Shown: positions 24,201 to 37,050 of the stretch, one piece after another | How the letters are laid out: each line of letters starts with the position of its first letter | Position numbering within the stretch: position 1 is the first letter of the stretch | Assembly: GCF_029784155.1 (NCBI RefSeq) | Contig: NC_073692.1 | Location: forward strand, 374,422,813 to 374,486,812 | Reading direction: 5' to 3' | From: Uranotaenia lowii | Taxonomy: Eukaryota > Arthropoda > Insecta > Diptera > Culicidae | DNA: 64,000 nt | Translations under genes and position numbers: made by a program | The notes under the pieces: model-generated | What the model saw: the letters and a program-made list of their open reading frames with translations, nothing else | What the model was told of the DNA's origin: nothing | Databases searched by the model: none

Positions 24201-26102
24201 TTGGGACAACTGGTCACCCTAGTGATAGTTTAGCACTGGGCTCATCCAGCTGACAGTTGGATGTCAACTGGAATGACGTCACAAGTGAATGACATGCAAT
24301 AAGGTGGAAGAGTCATCTCGGATCCGCAGTTGAGGAGTGCACACGCGAAAAGATTTTACTCTGTTAAATATAAATATTTTAACATTGTACCTCGAGTTTT
24401 TAATACAAATATCACCTCGTCTCCGGGGATACAACAGAACCATACTACCTATATCTCCTAAAATAAATGAAAATAAATGGAAAACCCGGAAAATTTGTAA
24501 TGGATCCAAATATTGGAGGCTATCGAAATTGATGTTCCATTTTTAGACCTGACTTCACCTGACTTTGTTTCAATACCAACAAATCAACAAAGGTGCAAAT
24601 TTTTAATTGGGACATTAGTCAGAACCAATTTTGAACATTCCTAACTTTTTTTGTCAGCTTTACGCAAATAAACTACAAGTAAGTAAACACAAAAAATTTT
24701 CAGCTATTGTTCTGTTGATAGAGCTGGCAGGGAGTGAAAGTGTTTCAAATATTCATAACAGAAATTTAAGTCTTTTTTATCATTTAAAGCTGTATTACTT
24801 GTTAATGATAATATTATTACATTTTTAATGAATTTTTAGATTTATTTCCGAAAAATCATACATTTTATAGCAATTTTACTTCTAGGTCCAATGAAAGGCA
24901 CCAGTTCAGTACCAAAATAGGAACAGTAGTTTCAAAGATGAAAATTATGATCATCCATATCTTTGTGAATTTTTCTATAACGGTGAAACCTATGTTGAAA
25001 TTTCTCATTGAAACTTGCAGATAAGATCATGAACTATATATAAATTTCCTGAAAGGTATATATAAACCTCCCGTCCATTTATGAGAAAAACATGATTATT
25101 TTAAAACCACCGTTTAATGGGTCCAAAGTAGGGCAACTAACTCTTCTCTCATTTCGGCTGCCCATTATCTAGAGCTTTTTTTGATAGGCTGTGATGCTTA
25201 AATGCTACAATTTTCCAATTTTAGAACGGATTTTCTTTGCATTTTCTTAAAAAAAATTGTGCACGCTCAATAGAAAAATGATTAAGATTTTAAAATATGT
25301 GCTGCAGAAAAAACTAATCCTCCGTTAGAGCTCACAACTCTTATTTTCGAAAGTTTGAGATAATTAAACGACTCTAAGTATTTTCTTCAACAACATGAAG
25401 TAAGACCTAAGGAAAACCGAAACTTCTGCTTTTCTACTAAAAAATGGGAAATTTGTCTAAAATTTGAATGCGGTGTAAGGTTTATCAGGAGTCCTAGTTT
25501 TGTGATGATGAAGGTTCAAAGTTAAAAACTCCGTCATTTCTTAGTAAAAATCATTTATAAATGACGATAAAAAATTTGGAAAATCAGCTACCTATATTTA
25601 TGAAAATAAATTTCTGTCTGTCTATCTTTCTTTATGTCTTTCTGTCTGTCGGTCTCATCCCTACAGATTCGGAAGCTACTGAACCTATTTGCGTGAAAAT
25701 TGACATTAAAGATCGGGAAAGATTCCAATTATAGTTTGAGATACCTCCCACACCCCCCCCTCCCCTCTGGAAGGGGGAGGGAGTCTCACAAACAAAATAA
25801 ACATGTTTGAATATCTCGAAATTATCAAGCCAACGGAACCAAGTCTGTCATGCGAGGGTACATGCAAAAAATAGTTTAAAGATGGTTTAAGCCCCTCCCT
25901 ACTTCCACTGTGGAGATAGAAAAAGAAGAGAAGGGCTCCCATAATTTGTTTGGACAATTCGTGGACTAATGATGCAAATGGAATAAAATTTTACATGGTT
26001 GGTTACAAAGGGAAGGAGGGGGTGTCCTATACAGTTTTATTCATCACTTGAGAACTAATCGAACAATCGAAACCAAATTTGTCATGGGAATATATTTGAG
26101 TA

Positions 26103-27045
26103 CCGTAATCCGGGGTAATATTGATCACTTTTTTAAATAATTTTCGATTATTTTCCCTATTAAGGGAAATATGGCATGTTTCATATTTTTAAAACTAGTA
26201 CTGGACTCCTATGAACGTAAAACATGGTTGCAGAAATTTATTGGACTACTTTAAATAGGATTTAAAAATCGATTTCTTCGCTGTTCAGGAATTGATGATT
26301 AGGGGTTTCATTGATCAGTCTCCATTTTTACGGTTTTAACGAGTTTTCTTGATCATAAAGGATACGAAACACCTTCATAATTGTTTACAAATTCTTATTT
26401 ATCAATTTTACCTTGCTTTTAAACGATTTCTTCTAAAAACATTTATAATCGAAAAAAAAACAATGATGCTGCATACATCTAGGGGCAAGAATTATTATAA
26501 TTGTTAACTTATTCTAGCTTCAAAATACAAATGAAATTTTACCTTTACACATTCCCCAAGGCCCTCCCACTATTTCTATTTTCATTTTTTCTTCAAAGTT
26601 AATCATTTGATAGGATTTCTATCCATTTGTCCAATAAGGGCTTATTCTTGGAAAATGTTCTTGCTTTTTAAATATCAGAATTTTATCGATAATTGACTAT
26701 AAAAAAAAGCATTATAACTAAACATATACAAAGAATAAAAGTTGTTCTTTCACATTCAACCACCCGTTTGTTTCTAAATACTTTTTGGTATCATCAGGAG
26801 AGCTGGTTTTTGGCAAGCCTTGGAAAATATAGATTTTTTAAGATTTTGAAATTGCACTTTTACTTACAAAAAACAATTTCAAATACAAACCAAATTTTGT
26901 CTGTTTGATACTCAATTCATAGGCTTTCAAATGTAGGAAACAGTTTTCAAAAATTCAAACTATAGACTAAGTTATTGATGATACTGTGGAAAAAAATATT
27001 GATGGTCAAAGTTACCCCGGTGATCAAAGTTACCCCGTTTTACGG
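26103..27045. mobile_element. MITE with CCGTAA...GGGGTAA termini, TA duplication
   Basis: TA at 26101-26102 and 27046-27047 flanks a 943-bp insert. The left end is CCGTAATCCGGGGTAATATT and the right end in reverse complement is CCGTAAAACGGGGTAACTTT; both run into TGATCAC. It is mariner-like in target and length and encodes no transposase. It lies inside the third Helitron. Confidence 0.8.
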
Positions 27046-27798
27046 TACGAGAAATGTTTTTTTCACGTTTCTGGGCCCCTCCCCCCCCCCTCTCTCAAAT
27101 GGGAACAGGGGAAGGAGGAGGGAGGCTTTCATACACTATTTTGGGATCACTCGGAAACTTTTTATTCAAATTTAATAGCAGTGGGTATTTGAGTAGAATT
27201 GTTTTTTTTTTCTATTATTGTTTAAGGCTTCTTCCTTCTTTCACTGAAGCGATAGGAAGGGGGAAAGGGAGCTCCCATACATTTTTTTTTCATAACACGA
27301 ATGCTAATCGAGCAGATGGGAACAAATAGGGGAGAATGTTTAGAAACTAGAAATATTTCTAAGATGGTTCCCCTCACGGGATACGAGGGAGGAGACAAGT
27401 GCCATACGTTTGTTTTGCATAATTTAAGAGCTCATCAAATAAATTAAACCAAATTTTACCCTTGTTTCCTTCCAGTGCGGAAATAATAGGGGAGGGGAGT
27501 TCCGTACAATTTTTTGTAGAACTTGAATATGAAAGAAACATTATTCGAGTACGAAAAACGTTTCTAAATTTTTTTATAAGGATTTATTCCATACAGAGAG
27601 ACGTGGATAAAGGAGAAGGTTTCTATACTAATTTTATCGCATAGATTTGAAAAATTTTCAAGCATCTATTGCCATAAGAGTTTTGTTTTTAAGATTTTAG
27701 ACCTCTCTTTCTTTCAGAGGAGAAAAGACCAAAAACTTACCAAGCTGAAAACTTATCAAGCTAATGGAACCATATGTGGTAATAGTTAGACGTGGTTA

Positions 27799-28228
27799 GA
27801 CTGAGTTAATTTGGGGTCATTTTTGAATTTCTCAAACCCTGGAGTCTAAAAAGCCTCGTTATGTTTCAAAACTCTCCCATGATTTTTTGAAGAATTTATA
27901 AGTAACGTTTAAATGAGTATTTTTTTTCTTTTTGATAGGAGTTTAAAACGAGTAAATTTGGACTTTTATGTTTGTAAGGAAAATTTAAATATTTTTTTCT
28001 GAAATAATCAACATCATTTTGGTTTCTTCTGTGGAACCGAGCCTGCCAATGGTTTTTGTGCCAATTTTTATATCCTTCAAAGAAATTTTCCGCTGAACAA
28101 ATTGTGCACAACTTATTGGACAAAAAAAGTTATGTGCTGTTGAATGGGGGGACCAAAACGAAGCATTTTAAATGATGCTCAATGCCTAGGGCTTGAGAAA
28201 TTTAAAAATGACTCAAATCGACTCAGTC
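27799..28228. mobile_element. GACTGAG-type MITE, complete copy, TA duplication
   Basis: TA at 27797-27798 and 28229-28230 flanks a 430-bp insert. The ends are long imperfect inverted repeats (left GACTGAGTTAATTTGGGGTC, right in reverse complement GACTGAGTCGATTTGAGTCA), both continuing into ATTTTTGAATTTCTCAA. It sits in the Helitron at 25591-28515, so it is younger than that insertion. Related copies lie at 21108 and 61714. Confidence 0.8.
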
Positions 28229-28515
28229 TAATGTGACATTTTAAATTGTTTGCTTACGAAAAATGTATCTATGGCAGTTCGTGCGCCCTCCCCACATTGC
28301 AAACCAGATTTAAAACAATGGTTGGGAACAATTTCATATCAAGTTTAAGAGAAAAAACAATCATTTCAGAGAATCTAATCTTGTTTGTATTGCAATTCTT
28401 ATTTGATGTTACAGCTGGCATTGTAAAGATATCGAAAGTTCATTAAAAAAAATTTTTTTTTTCATATATTTTATTGATTTTAAGAAGGTGTATCAAAGCA
28501 CACCGGGTCAGCTAG

Positions 28516-29039
28516 TCAAAATAAAAAAAATGATTCTAAATAAGTTGATTATTTGTTTAATTTATATCACGTTTCAGAATTGTTCTAGATACTTTCGTTC
28601 CAAAGCAATTTCACGCAAAACGATAGATTATAAGTAGAAGAATAGAATAACACACAGAATTCAGAAATAGTTTCAAGAAAATTAAGACTAGTACCTATGC
28701 CGAAAAACAATTACATCAAATCATTCAGTCGACCCCCCTTAAATTCTCGTTATTACTGTTATTATATACTGTTGTGCTTGATTTATATAACAAAAATATT
28801 TTTTTTGTAGAGTTTCGCTGACTGAATGTTTGAGTCAAGACCCATCTTTGGGTCACAGTTTAAAAATATAACAAAAATAAAATGTCAAAAATTCTACAGG
28901 CATAAGAGTCGAGCCCCCAGAATGGATCCAGCAACAAATTCGAAAACTTTTTTTTCTTGAAGTTTAGTAGCGTCCATAGAAGAATGAAATCTGACACTGC
29001 GGATAACATGGTTTTAACTTTGCAACACTTTTCACACAT
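28516..29039. other. Non-coding interval
   Basis: AT-rich, no gene or clear repeat recognised. Confidence 0.5.
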
Positions 29040-29191
29040 TTTTATATTTCTCTATCTATTTTCTGTTTTCTTCAAAAAGTGAAAAAAGTGATGTAGACCT
29101 AAGCGAACAATTGTAAACATCCAAAACGAGTTTGGCTCCTTAAAACCTCAAGGTATGAGCCGTTTCAAATAAAGAAATTATAAAAAAAAAA
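29040..29191 (+). mobile_element. Retroelement 3' end with A-tail (copy 1)
   Basis: This 150-bp segment ends GAGTTTGGCTCCTTAAAACC..GAGCCGTTTCAAATAAAG and an A-run. It aligns with 62790-62941 by eye over its whole length. Sharing a 3' end and a poly(A) marks both as 5'-truncated LINE or SINE tails of one family. Confidence 0.65.
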
Positions 29192-32100
29192 GAAAACATT
29201 TTTCACACAAGCTAAATCAACTAATTCAGCAAATTTTCAGATGAACTATGACGACAGATTCAGCATTTCCCCTTTAAAAAGCAAAATTGTCTCACGAAAT
29301 AAGCTGTTACTTTTACGATATTCATTCTTTCGTCTCGAAATATGGTGCGATAATGTAATATAACTATTGCCTAGTATCTCGAAATCGATCCACGCGATCA
29401 AAACTGGTTGCGTTTTCAAAATCAGCTTAATTACCGAGCAACAGTTGATTTCATTCATTTTTGGACGAATGTTTATATGAAAAACATTAAAAAACCAGCG
29501 TTCGGTTTTTTTCGCAACATAGCTTTTTTAACAATAAAATAATCTAAATTCACGCGGATTTCAATTTCACATTGTTAAAAAAATACAATTGATTCCGGAA
29601 ATTCGGTATTGCAAAGGACGATAAACGAGCAGTTTGTTGATTCCCTTGGAAAAAAATTATTAAACTTCACGACTCAATTTTGTCTACAGATCAGGAAAAC
29701 CATGGGGGGAAATAAAACTGTTTGTATGTAATGCGTAAGACTTTCAACCTTCAATAGCTTCAATTAAATCTACTGCACGAGGTTTAGTTTAAACAAACAA
29801 ACAAAAAACGATTCTAACTAAGAACCTGTGTGATCGATTCTAGAACGCTAATCCAAAAACCGTGTTGAGGTGCCAACATCTCAAAACCGTTCATTCTATT
29901 TGACAGACGGCCAAGGCGTATAATGTGGTCCAAGACAGGTTGCAATTGATCGGAAACCGGCCCAGAAAGGCTTAAAAATGACTAAAATGGCAATGATTAA
30001 TGCACGAGGGTAGATCATAATATTTGACTTGTTGAAATACATTGTAAATTTTAGAATTCAGCATCTACTTATAAAGAAAAATTTATACATTTTATTTAGC
30101 TGTTTGGTCAACCGACTGTCGGCCCATTCAAGACGTCTTGTGACGAAACACAAATCGATTGTACCTATCTGGAAACAGTTTTATTGACAATAGTGAAAGT
30201 TAAATGTTTGCGCCCTTTTACACTTTTAGCTTCAGATAACTGATGACCAGCTACAGAGGCAGGTGATTGTCGTTGAGTCCAGCGCAATACTCAACTATTT
30301 ACTGAACACTAGTGGTTCAAACTAATTTCCGCGTATCAGAAATGCTTGTCTGGAGTCTAATTGTATTCCACACAACCGATGATATCGTTGCGTCACTGAT
30401 GATGACTTTCAATAATGTATTCGAATTTAAAATGAGACTATAATCATTTTGCTATATCTGAAACGCAGATAACTGTTCTGATCACTCTCATTTTACCTTT
30501 AAAGATGAAAAATGTTAAAAATCAGAACTAGTTCCTAGAACTTGAGTACTGAATGCTGCTGTTGGATGTTATTTTGTTGGAGAATTTTTCGAAATAAGAG
30601 GATTCCACTATCAGAATTCTCAGAATGCTTTTTTTCTACATTCTGAATTTTTATATCAAACTCTTCATTTTCAATTTCTGTTTCTAACGGAAAAAATCGA
30701 ACAGCTCTAGCCATGACCATTTTTTTGTTTTTTTTTTCGACGTATAAATACCTAACACAGCTTTATCAAATATCGTTAATCAACAGAACTTAACAAAGAA
30801 TACTAACGGTGCGTTGAGTTATCCATTTTTTGTTGACTGCCATACTATGAAATGTTTGTTTAGTCAAAAAAAAAACACCTTACATAAATTTTTCTTAAAT
30901 CTTTGAGAAATTTCAAAAAACTTTTGTTCGAGTTTTCAAGTCCTTAACAAACTTTTAACCCTTCATATTTATTTCTTAAAATCATTTTAAAAGTAAAGTT
31001 AACACTAAAAATAAATTTCCTTTGTTAAAATACTTTTCCCTTTTTTCATACTGTTTACAACTTTGTTACTTTATGAAAGGAAGTTTCAATAACAAACATA
31101 TTCAACATTCCACTGACGAGAACAAAAAACTCTTTTCAACAACGCAATGGCCCCATCTCAACTTGGTATGAAAAAAAAAACAAAATTTCAACTAATCATC
31201 ATCACTTACTTTTTTATGTGAGTATCACCAGAGCCGTTTCGGGATGTCCTTCAAACAAACAGCTCTCAGATCACCGGAGTATGACCGATATTTCCACAGA
31301 TCGTAGAGCTCGAACAGGTTTTTTATTCCTGCCAACTTCTAATGTTGATATATATTTTTTTTTGCAAACTTCCCACACACCTGCACCGTCGTTTTGGCAC
31401 TTGAGAAATTTGAAGATTATTTAAATCTGCCACCTATCCTAGAAATGGCACTTTTGGGGTAACCGGACACCAGACAGCCGCAACAAACCAGCCACAACAC
31501 AACACCGGCGACACTTGAGTCAACCTTTTGGGGTAACCGAACCCAGAAAACAAAATGTTAGACCGAACTAGACCGAGTCTAGATCTGAACTGAGCGCACA
31601 ATTTGGACGCTGTAAGCTATCAACCCGCTACCTAGTGGGTACGCAAAATTCACCCACCGATTGGAGCCCAACCACATCTTTAACCGCCATTAATCCACCT
31701 CTCGTCGATCACATACACCTGTGTATGACAACGGCAACGACGATGACGGTTGATGATGATGGTTGATACCTACTGATGATGGGGAAGCTCTGAAGAGTTT
31801 AGTCGAGTCGCTCAAAAGAGTTAGTAACACACCTCCCGGATGCCGGACGACAAGACTACTAGCAGTTGAACTTTTGGCAACCACCCTCTGACTACTGACG
31901 CGGTTGACCAATTTGAGTCGCCGATAACAGAACAACAAAGTGATGGATTGTTATTTTTGCCTAATTCGAACGATAAGTTTGGAGAACATGACTGTGTACT
32001 CACTTACATCCGCCTTAGAGTCCGAAGTCGACTGTAATCTTCCAGACGTTACAGACAGAATTACTCTGAATAAGTACATTTGTTGCGCTCGTAATAAGTA

Positions 32101-33360
32101 CACTCAAATTTTTACTGTTGGTTTAAAGTAGGGTATGAAGACCATTAACCTTCCTTTTCGGTTAGGATCTTTATGACCCGAACTTCTCGGTGCGGTATGT
32201 CAGGAATGCTTAAAGATAGATACATCAAACTTTTCTTACTTTTCCGAAAATGAGAAATTCTACCTCTTTTTAAATTTATTTTAATAGGGTTGGCACAAAC
32301 AAATACAGCATCTCAATGAAATTTGACGTCTCCTCGATGTCTTTAACTTAACACTATGCGTAGGGGAAATAAGGGCATAAAGGCCACCTCAAGGAAAACG
32401 CTTATTTAACTAAAGCTTAGTTCTTTCAGAAATGGGACAGTTACGAATGCGTGTATCTCAAAAACTATTCGTTTGATCTGAATACTTTCTATGAAGGAAA
32501 TGAAGGGTAACTTATGTTAATTCATGAAAAAAATTGAAAAAAAAAATATATTTTTTTGTAAGAAAAAAACTACTTTATTCTTGGCACCTTGGCAGGGTAC
32601 ATACAAGATTACACTTTTTAGGCTTTAAAAACTAGCGAAAACCAAAGTTTTCGTTTTGAAAATTGTTGTTTAATCTTCACAGAAGCAGAACCTTGGCAAA
32701 TCATTATATTTTTTAACAAAATAACCAGCCAATACATACTCTAGGGACCTTGCCACGAGCAGACACATTATAGTTTTCAAACACTGTAATTTGTTTGAAA
32801 TAGGGGTTTTCATAAGTTTTTTCGTCCATCAGAAATCATCTGTCTCGGTACCGGCTATACAGCTTGCCAGCTCTGGAACTAGCAAAAAATTGTTGTTCCA
32901 GGTTAGGTTTGAATGACTCATCACTAGGCAATACTTTCAGCTTATCGGACTTCCCTGATTACCCTTAACCGTAGTTGCCGATCATGTGGTTCACTCTAAT
33001 GCTTGATTTGAACTTTGTGGACATTTTTGACAGTGTTTGCATACTTTTACACCACTCACACACAATAATTCTTTAAATGATCAATGGTTTTGTCAACTAT
33101 CGATTTCATAATGACAAATTTTGAAGGAAACTTTGCAAAATTATTTTTTTCTTTTTCTCTTACATCATAAATATCTCAAAAACGCATAAATTCTAAATTT
33201 TTACAAAAATAGGTCTGAAAGTACTTTTCACGCGCAGCAGAACGCTGTCAAAATTTTGAAAAGTTGATCCTAGTAACGTTGAAAAATGCATTTTAATAAC
33301 GTTTGCCGAAAGCTGAAAATCAATCACTGTGTGGGGCAAGTTGAGAATCCACTGGGGCAC
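29192..33360. other. Mostly featureless, with one GC-richer block
   Basis: I see no coding gene over 4 kb. The block at about 31220-32050 is less AT-rich, with GATGAT and CAACGGCAACG repeats and dense CpG, as in promoter or leader DNA; see the separate entry. Confidence 0.5.
31220..32050. promoter_or_regulatory. GC-richer block, possible promoter/leader exon
   Basis: This stands out from its AT-rich surroundings and holds trinucleotide-like GATGATG and ACAACGGCAACGACGATGAC stretches common in dipteran leaders and enhancers. No ATG frame with a recognisable protein is present. Direction is unknown. Confidence 0.25.
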
Positions 33361-34339
33361 TGAGGCAGTATAAGCACATATAAGCACCATTAATCCGTGC
33401 TTATATATGCAGACGATATGAAGCTTTTATATGAAAGTCAATAATGAAGAAGATTTCAGGGTGTTTCAAAATGAAATAAAATATATTTTACAAATGGTGC
33501 TTGAACTAAACATGAAAAAATGTTCAAATATTGCATTAACAAGAAAAAAATATCCATCATATGAAATTGTTACATTAGTAAATGAGCCTGTGTAAAGAAC
33601 CAATAAAATAAGAGATCTAGGTATTATATTGGACTCAAAACTTACCTTTGTAGATCATAGATAACTCAGTAATTCAGAAATCAAATAGCATGCTTGGCTT
33701 TATAAAACGTTTGAGTTATTATTTTCGAGACCCATATACAGTAAAAATATGTTATACAGTTTATGTCCGACCCATACTTGAGTACTGTAGCGTTGTGTGC
33801 CCCCCTTTCAAATTTCTCTTAAACACAGTTTAGAATCCAATCAAAAACAATTTGTTTTATTTGCTTTACGACATCTAGGATGGTCTCAGAGCCAATTACC
33901 AAGCTACGAATCACGTTTTTTACCAATAAATATTGAAATTGAACCATTAAGTGTTAGAAGAGAATTTGCTGCAAACTTTTTTGTAAACGACATAATTAAT
34001 CAGCGTGTTCAGTCTACTTATCTACTAAATCAGTTAAACTTTTATTGTCCGTGTCGCGAGTTGAGTGAGAACCAGAAATCTGTTTATTTTAACCTCTGCT
34101 CGAACTGATTATGGAAAAAACAGTCCAATCAATTGTCTAATGCAGAATTATAATAAAAACTACCAGAACATAGATTTTAGATTTTACTATGTCCAAACAG
34201 CAGCTAAAAGTGCTTTTTACGGCAACAGACACTGAAGAACCTAACATTGTAGTATGTAAGTTAATATTAAGATTATAACTTCTAGGTTTAAGATGTAGAT
34301 AGCCTACGATGTTTGGCGAAATAAATAAATAAATAAATC
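33361..34339 (+). mobile_element. Decayed 5'-truncated LINE with (AAAT)n tail
   Basis: A broken RT reading begins near the YxDD box (TATGCAGACGATATGAAG encodes YADDMK) and passes through a LGI.LDSKLTFVDH-like segment with stops and frameshifts. The C-terminal part is open at 33797-34108. It ends in tandem AAAT units at about 34319-34338, a tail style seen in CR1-group LINEs. GGGGCAC occurs at both flanks (33354-33360, 34340-34346), a plausible 7-bp target duplication. Confidence 0.7.
33797..34108 (+). pseudogene. LINE ORF2 C-terminal fragment
   Basis: About 100 residues reading FVLFALRHLGW, then a run of conserved helices (EPLSVRREFAANFFVNDIIN), the usual region after RT in CR1/Jockey-group ORF2. 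It belongs to the decayed element at 33361-34339; the preceding RT part is in other frames with stops. Confidence 0.65.
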
Positions 34340-34346
34340 GGGGCAC

Positions 34347-35949
34347 GATGTGCATTTTCGGCAGTAGAATGGTAAATGAAAAAAAAAACGCTTGATAAAA
34401 TTAGCAAAAAATAAATAGTTTAATAGTAAATATAGTATAATGAATATCTTCAAAGGAAATTATTTTCCATTGAGATTCATATTGTAGTCAATTTAGTTCG
34501 CACGATATTAAAAAATTTGGTGTTCTCAACATGATTAAAATTTGCTCGCGTTTACTTTTATTATCATTGCTGCCAGACATGCTGAGAACAGGCTCAATTT
34601 GGAGCCTTTTGGTGTGGGGGAGTGTGGTGGGCCGCTACTTTATCAAAAAAAAAATGAAGGTGCATTTACACCTCTTGTGAACGTGAAATCGGAAATACTT
34701 ATATTCTTCAAAAGCCCGACTATACTGCATTTCATGGTTGCGAAAAGAGGTGAATTTTTGAGCAGATTTCCTTGTTCAAAACACTTTAAAATTGGTTTTA
34801 TTTCAATTCCCCCGATTTTCACTGCGGATTTTTTTTTCCGCGTTCACTGCGGAATGGCAATCCCGCATAATCAAATACCATATATCGAATCGTCAATATC
34901 ATTCAGTACTGATTACCGTAATAGTGACTATCCGTTTTATCGTCCTTAAATAATCTATTTTTTCACAAAATTTCGATTCTTGGTGCGTCACCGCTAGAAA
35001 TGGTAATATTACTTTTGCTGGACGATACAGTTTGTAATCTAAAACGAATTCGTACGGATAGATAGTTGTTTTTGATATTAAAAACGTGCTTGGGCATAAT
35101 TTAATTGTACCTATCGGGAGAGTTTCTCAACGAATAAATGTAAACGAGAATCATGGGAATGACCAGAGTCCATTGAAATAGAAAAAAAAAACGTAGATTC
35201 AGCTTTGTTCAAATGTGTGCCTCAGAAAAGCTATGAAAAAAATTGGAAAATTCTTGAAATTTTTCAAAAATAATGTTTTTAAAAAGAACTGAAAAGCAGC
35301 AAAATCATGAGCAAAAAGCAAACAGATGAATTTAAATTTCATAAATACTTTTCGATTGTTTCATTTTATTAAAAGTAATTTTGATAACTCTTTTTTAGCA
35401 CATTTTTAATCAAGAACAAAAAAAAATGCCTGTATGGCAAAAGTTATTCATAACGTTTTTTTTAATAAGTTTTTCAAAAGAAAAAAATCGCTAAAGCTAG
35501 TTACTCCTTGATCGATTGTACCATTTTTGAAATCGTCCGCTTTTCGATGCTTCTTTAAACACTTGGTTATGATTTTTGTGGTCTAGAAACCTACCTTAAA
35601 TAAAATTGTCCTTCAATATAGGTGATTTGCAACATAGATGTTTAAGTTAGAGTCTGAGAGCAATTTCACTGGTGTTGGAAAAAGTGGTACAAATTTTGAC
35701 ATTTGTAGCACATTTTGAAAATTGCACCATGCAAAAATGTTTCCAAGATCCTTGGGCGTTGTATTTTTTTACAGCACTGTTTCTATTTCAGCCGTATGTG
35801 ATGGAAATATTGCTATTTTTGCATCACCGCATGCATGCACAGCAAAAAAAGTTAGTTCTTGAAAAAAAGGTAAATTCTTGAATCTGATTTCGAAGAACTG
35901 GTTCAGTCAGATGGCTACTAGCCCCAAGAAAGCGGGTATCGTACAGTTC
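34347..35949. other. Non-coding interval
   Basis: AT-rich. The open frame at 34542-34949 begins at a non-ATG codon and shows no domain. Nothing supported. Confidence 0.5.
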
Positions 35950-35956
35950 GCTTGAG

Positions 35957-36530
35957 AAGGCAGATTGACGAAAAGCATTCATCGCCGATGGCCACCTGGA
36001 ATACACTTCCTAAAATTCGACGAGTTGGTTCGGCAACTCATGGATGCTGGGGCCACTCTGACGGAACTGGACCAGGTGAGCCAGTTGATCATTTCGCTTC
36101 CGTCATCGTACGATGTGGTCACTGTTGTGCAGCACTTGGGCAGTGGAAAGGAGAGACTTGTCTAGTTGGTGGAAGAACTTGGAATACTTTATTACAGTAC
36201 ATTGCATCCTATTTATACTAAAACTATCTCTATGGTTACATTTCCTAACTGTTTATTTCTAATAACACCACCATGCGTGTGTTGTTATTCATCTCATCGA
36301 TTGCCGAGTCACCACGGCGTTGGAGAATCTTCCGGATACCAAGATCAAGCTTGGGAGTTTAAAGGCACGTTTATTGGCGGAAGAACAGAAGCCCGGTGAA
36401 GTCGTAGGGATGAATCATCCCAGAGGATAAAAATCCCGTATAAAAAAAAAAAAGCCCGGTGAAGCAAGACCTATTTACAGCGTTGAAAATATGGTTCTGG
36501 CAACGAAGACCAACAAGACCAATATCCCAC
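35957..36530 (+). pseudogene. Ty1/copia gag fragment, broken
   Basis: 35990-36150 reads FDELVRQLMDAGATLTELDQ, then a SQLIISLPSSYDVV segment, characteristic of the copia-type Gag (UBN2/gag-polypeptide) domain. The reading resumes after about 120 bp of foreign DNA at 36290 (TTALENLPDTKIKLGSLKAR), is interrupted again by a 50-bp insertion (36402-36451), and continues as ARPIYSVENMVLATK. No LTR, protease, integrase or RT is present. It abuts RTE fragments at about 36532. Confidence 0.8.
36402..36451 (+). mobile_element. Ultra-short LINE/SINE tail insertion with 13-bp duplication
   Basis: AAGCCCGGTGAAG occurs at 36389-36401 and again at 36452-36464. Between them are 50 bp ending in about eleven A residues. 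This is a textbook target-primed insertion of just the last ~40 bp of a retroelement, here within the copia gag fragment. Confidence 0.85.
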
Positions 36531-36531
36531 A

Positions 36532-37050
36532 TACGCCAGATAACGATCCATTTGGTCTAACCACCTAGCTCGTTACGTCCATGCTCGTCTCGTTCCTACT
36601 GAATTGGCAGCGAACGCCTGTTCTGCAGGACAGTTGTCCGGCATTCTCGCAACATGTCCTGCCCAGCGTATCCGTCCAGCCTTCGCCACCTTCTGGAGCG
36701 AAGCTCGTGGTTCATCCATCGCCTCCACGCTCCGTTCTCCTGTACGCCGCCAAAGATGGATCTTAACACTCGTCACTCGAATACTCTGAGGGTACGCAGG
36801 TCCTCCTCGAGCAAAATCCATGTCTCGGGCCCGTAGATAACAACCGGTCTAATGAGCGTCATGTAAATGTTACACTTCGTGCGAGGACTAAGTCTTCTCG
36901 ACTGCAGTTGCTTGCGGAGTCCATAGATTAGTAGGCACGACTCCCGCTGATTATTCGTCACCGGATCTCGCTGCCGCTTTCATTGTCTGCGGTCATCAAT
37001 GAGCCAAGATAGACAAAGTCTTTGATCACCTCCAGCTCGTCGCCGCCGAT
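36532..37050 (-). pseudogene. RTE-like LINE ORF2 fragment, copy 2
   Basis: On the minus strand it reads from VIKDFVYLGSL through LRKQLQSRRLSPRTKCNIYM, LIRPVVIYG.ETW, then KAGRIRWAGHVARMPDN, the same order as copy 1 at 37051-38023 but with frameshifts and a missing segment. Its upstream end is capped by the 3' end of copy 1. Confidence 0.75.

Larger units (their letters stand above)
17922..25590. other. Gene desert between Helitrons
   Basis: About 7.7 kb of AT-rich DNA without a convincing gene. It contains an inverted repeat (18592-19074), a CACAGAAT-rich repeat patch (about 19330-19690) and a MITE fragment (21108-21290), listed separately. Short frames such as those at 22454-22844 have no domain and no exon context. 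Confidence 0.55.
25591..28515 (+). mobile_element. Non-autonomous Helitron, third copy, opposite orientation
   Basis: On the plus strand it begins near CCTATATTTATGAAAATAAA plus GTCTGTCT repeats and ends GCACACCGGGTCAGCTAG followed by T, the same 3' end as the dimer at 13265-17541. Its C-rich/G-rich ~150-bp units are recognisable but much more diverged, and it has been split by two TA-target MITEs. The 5' TC appears as CC. Confidence 0.65.

Noticed and set aside
31690..32003. Minus-strand frames of 60-82 aa in the GC-richer block
   Set aside because: They start at non-ATG codons or are short, with Ser/Val-rich compositional translation; treated as possible leader DNA instead.
34542..34949. 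135-aa plus-strand frame
   Set aside because: It does not begin with ATG, has no recognisable domain and lies in AT-rich DNA without splice context.
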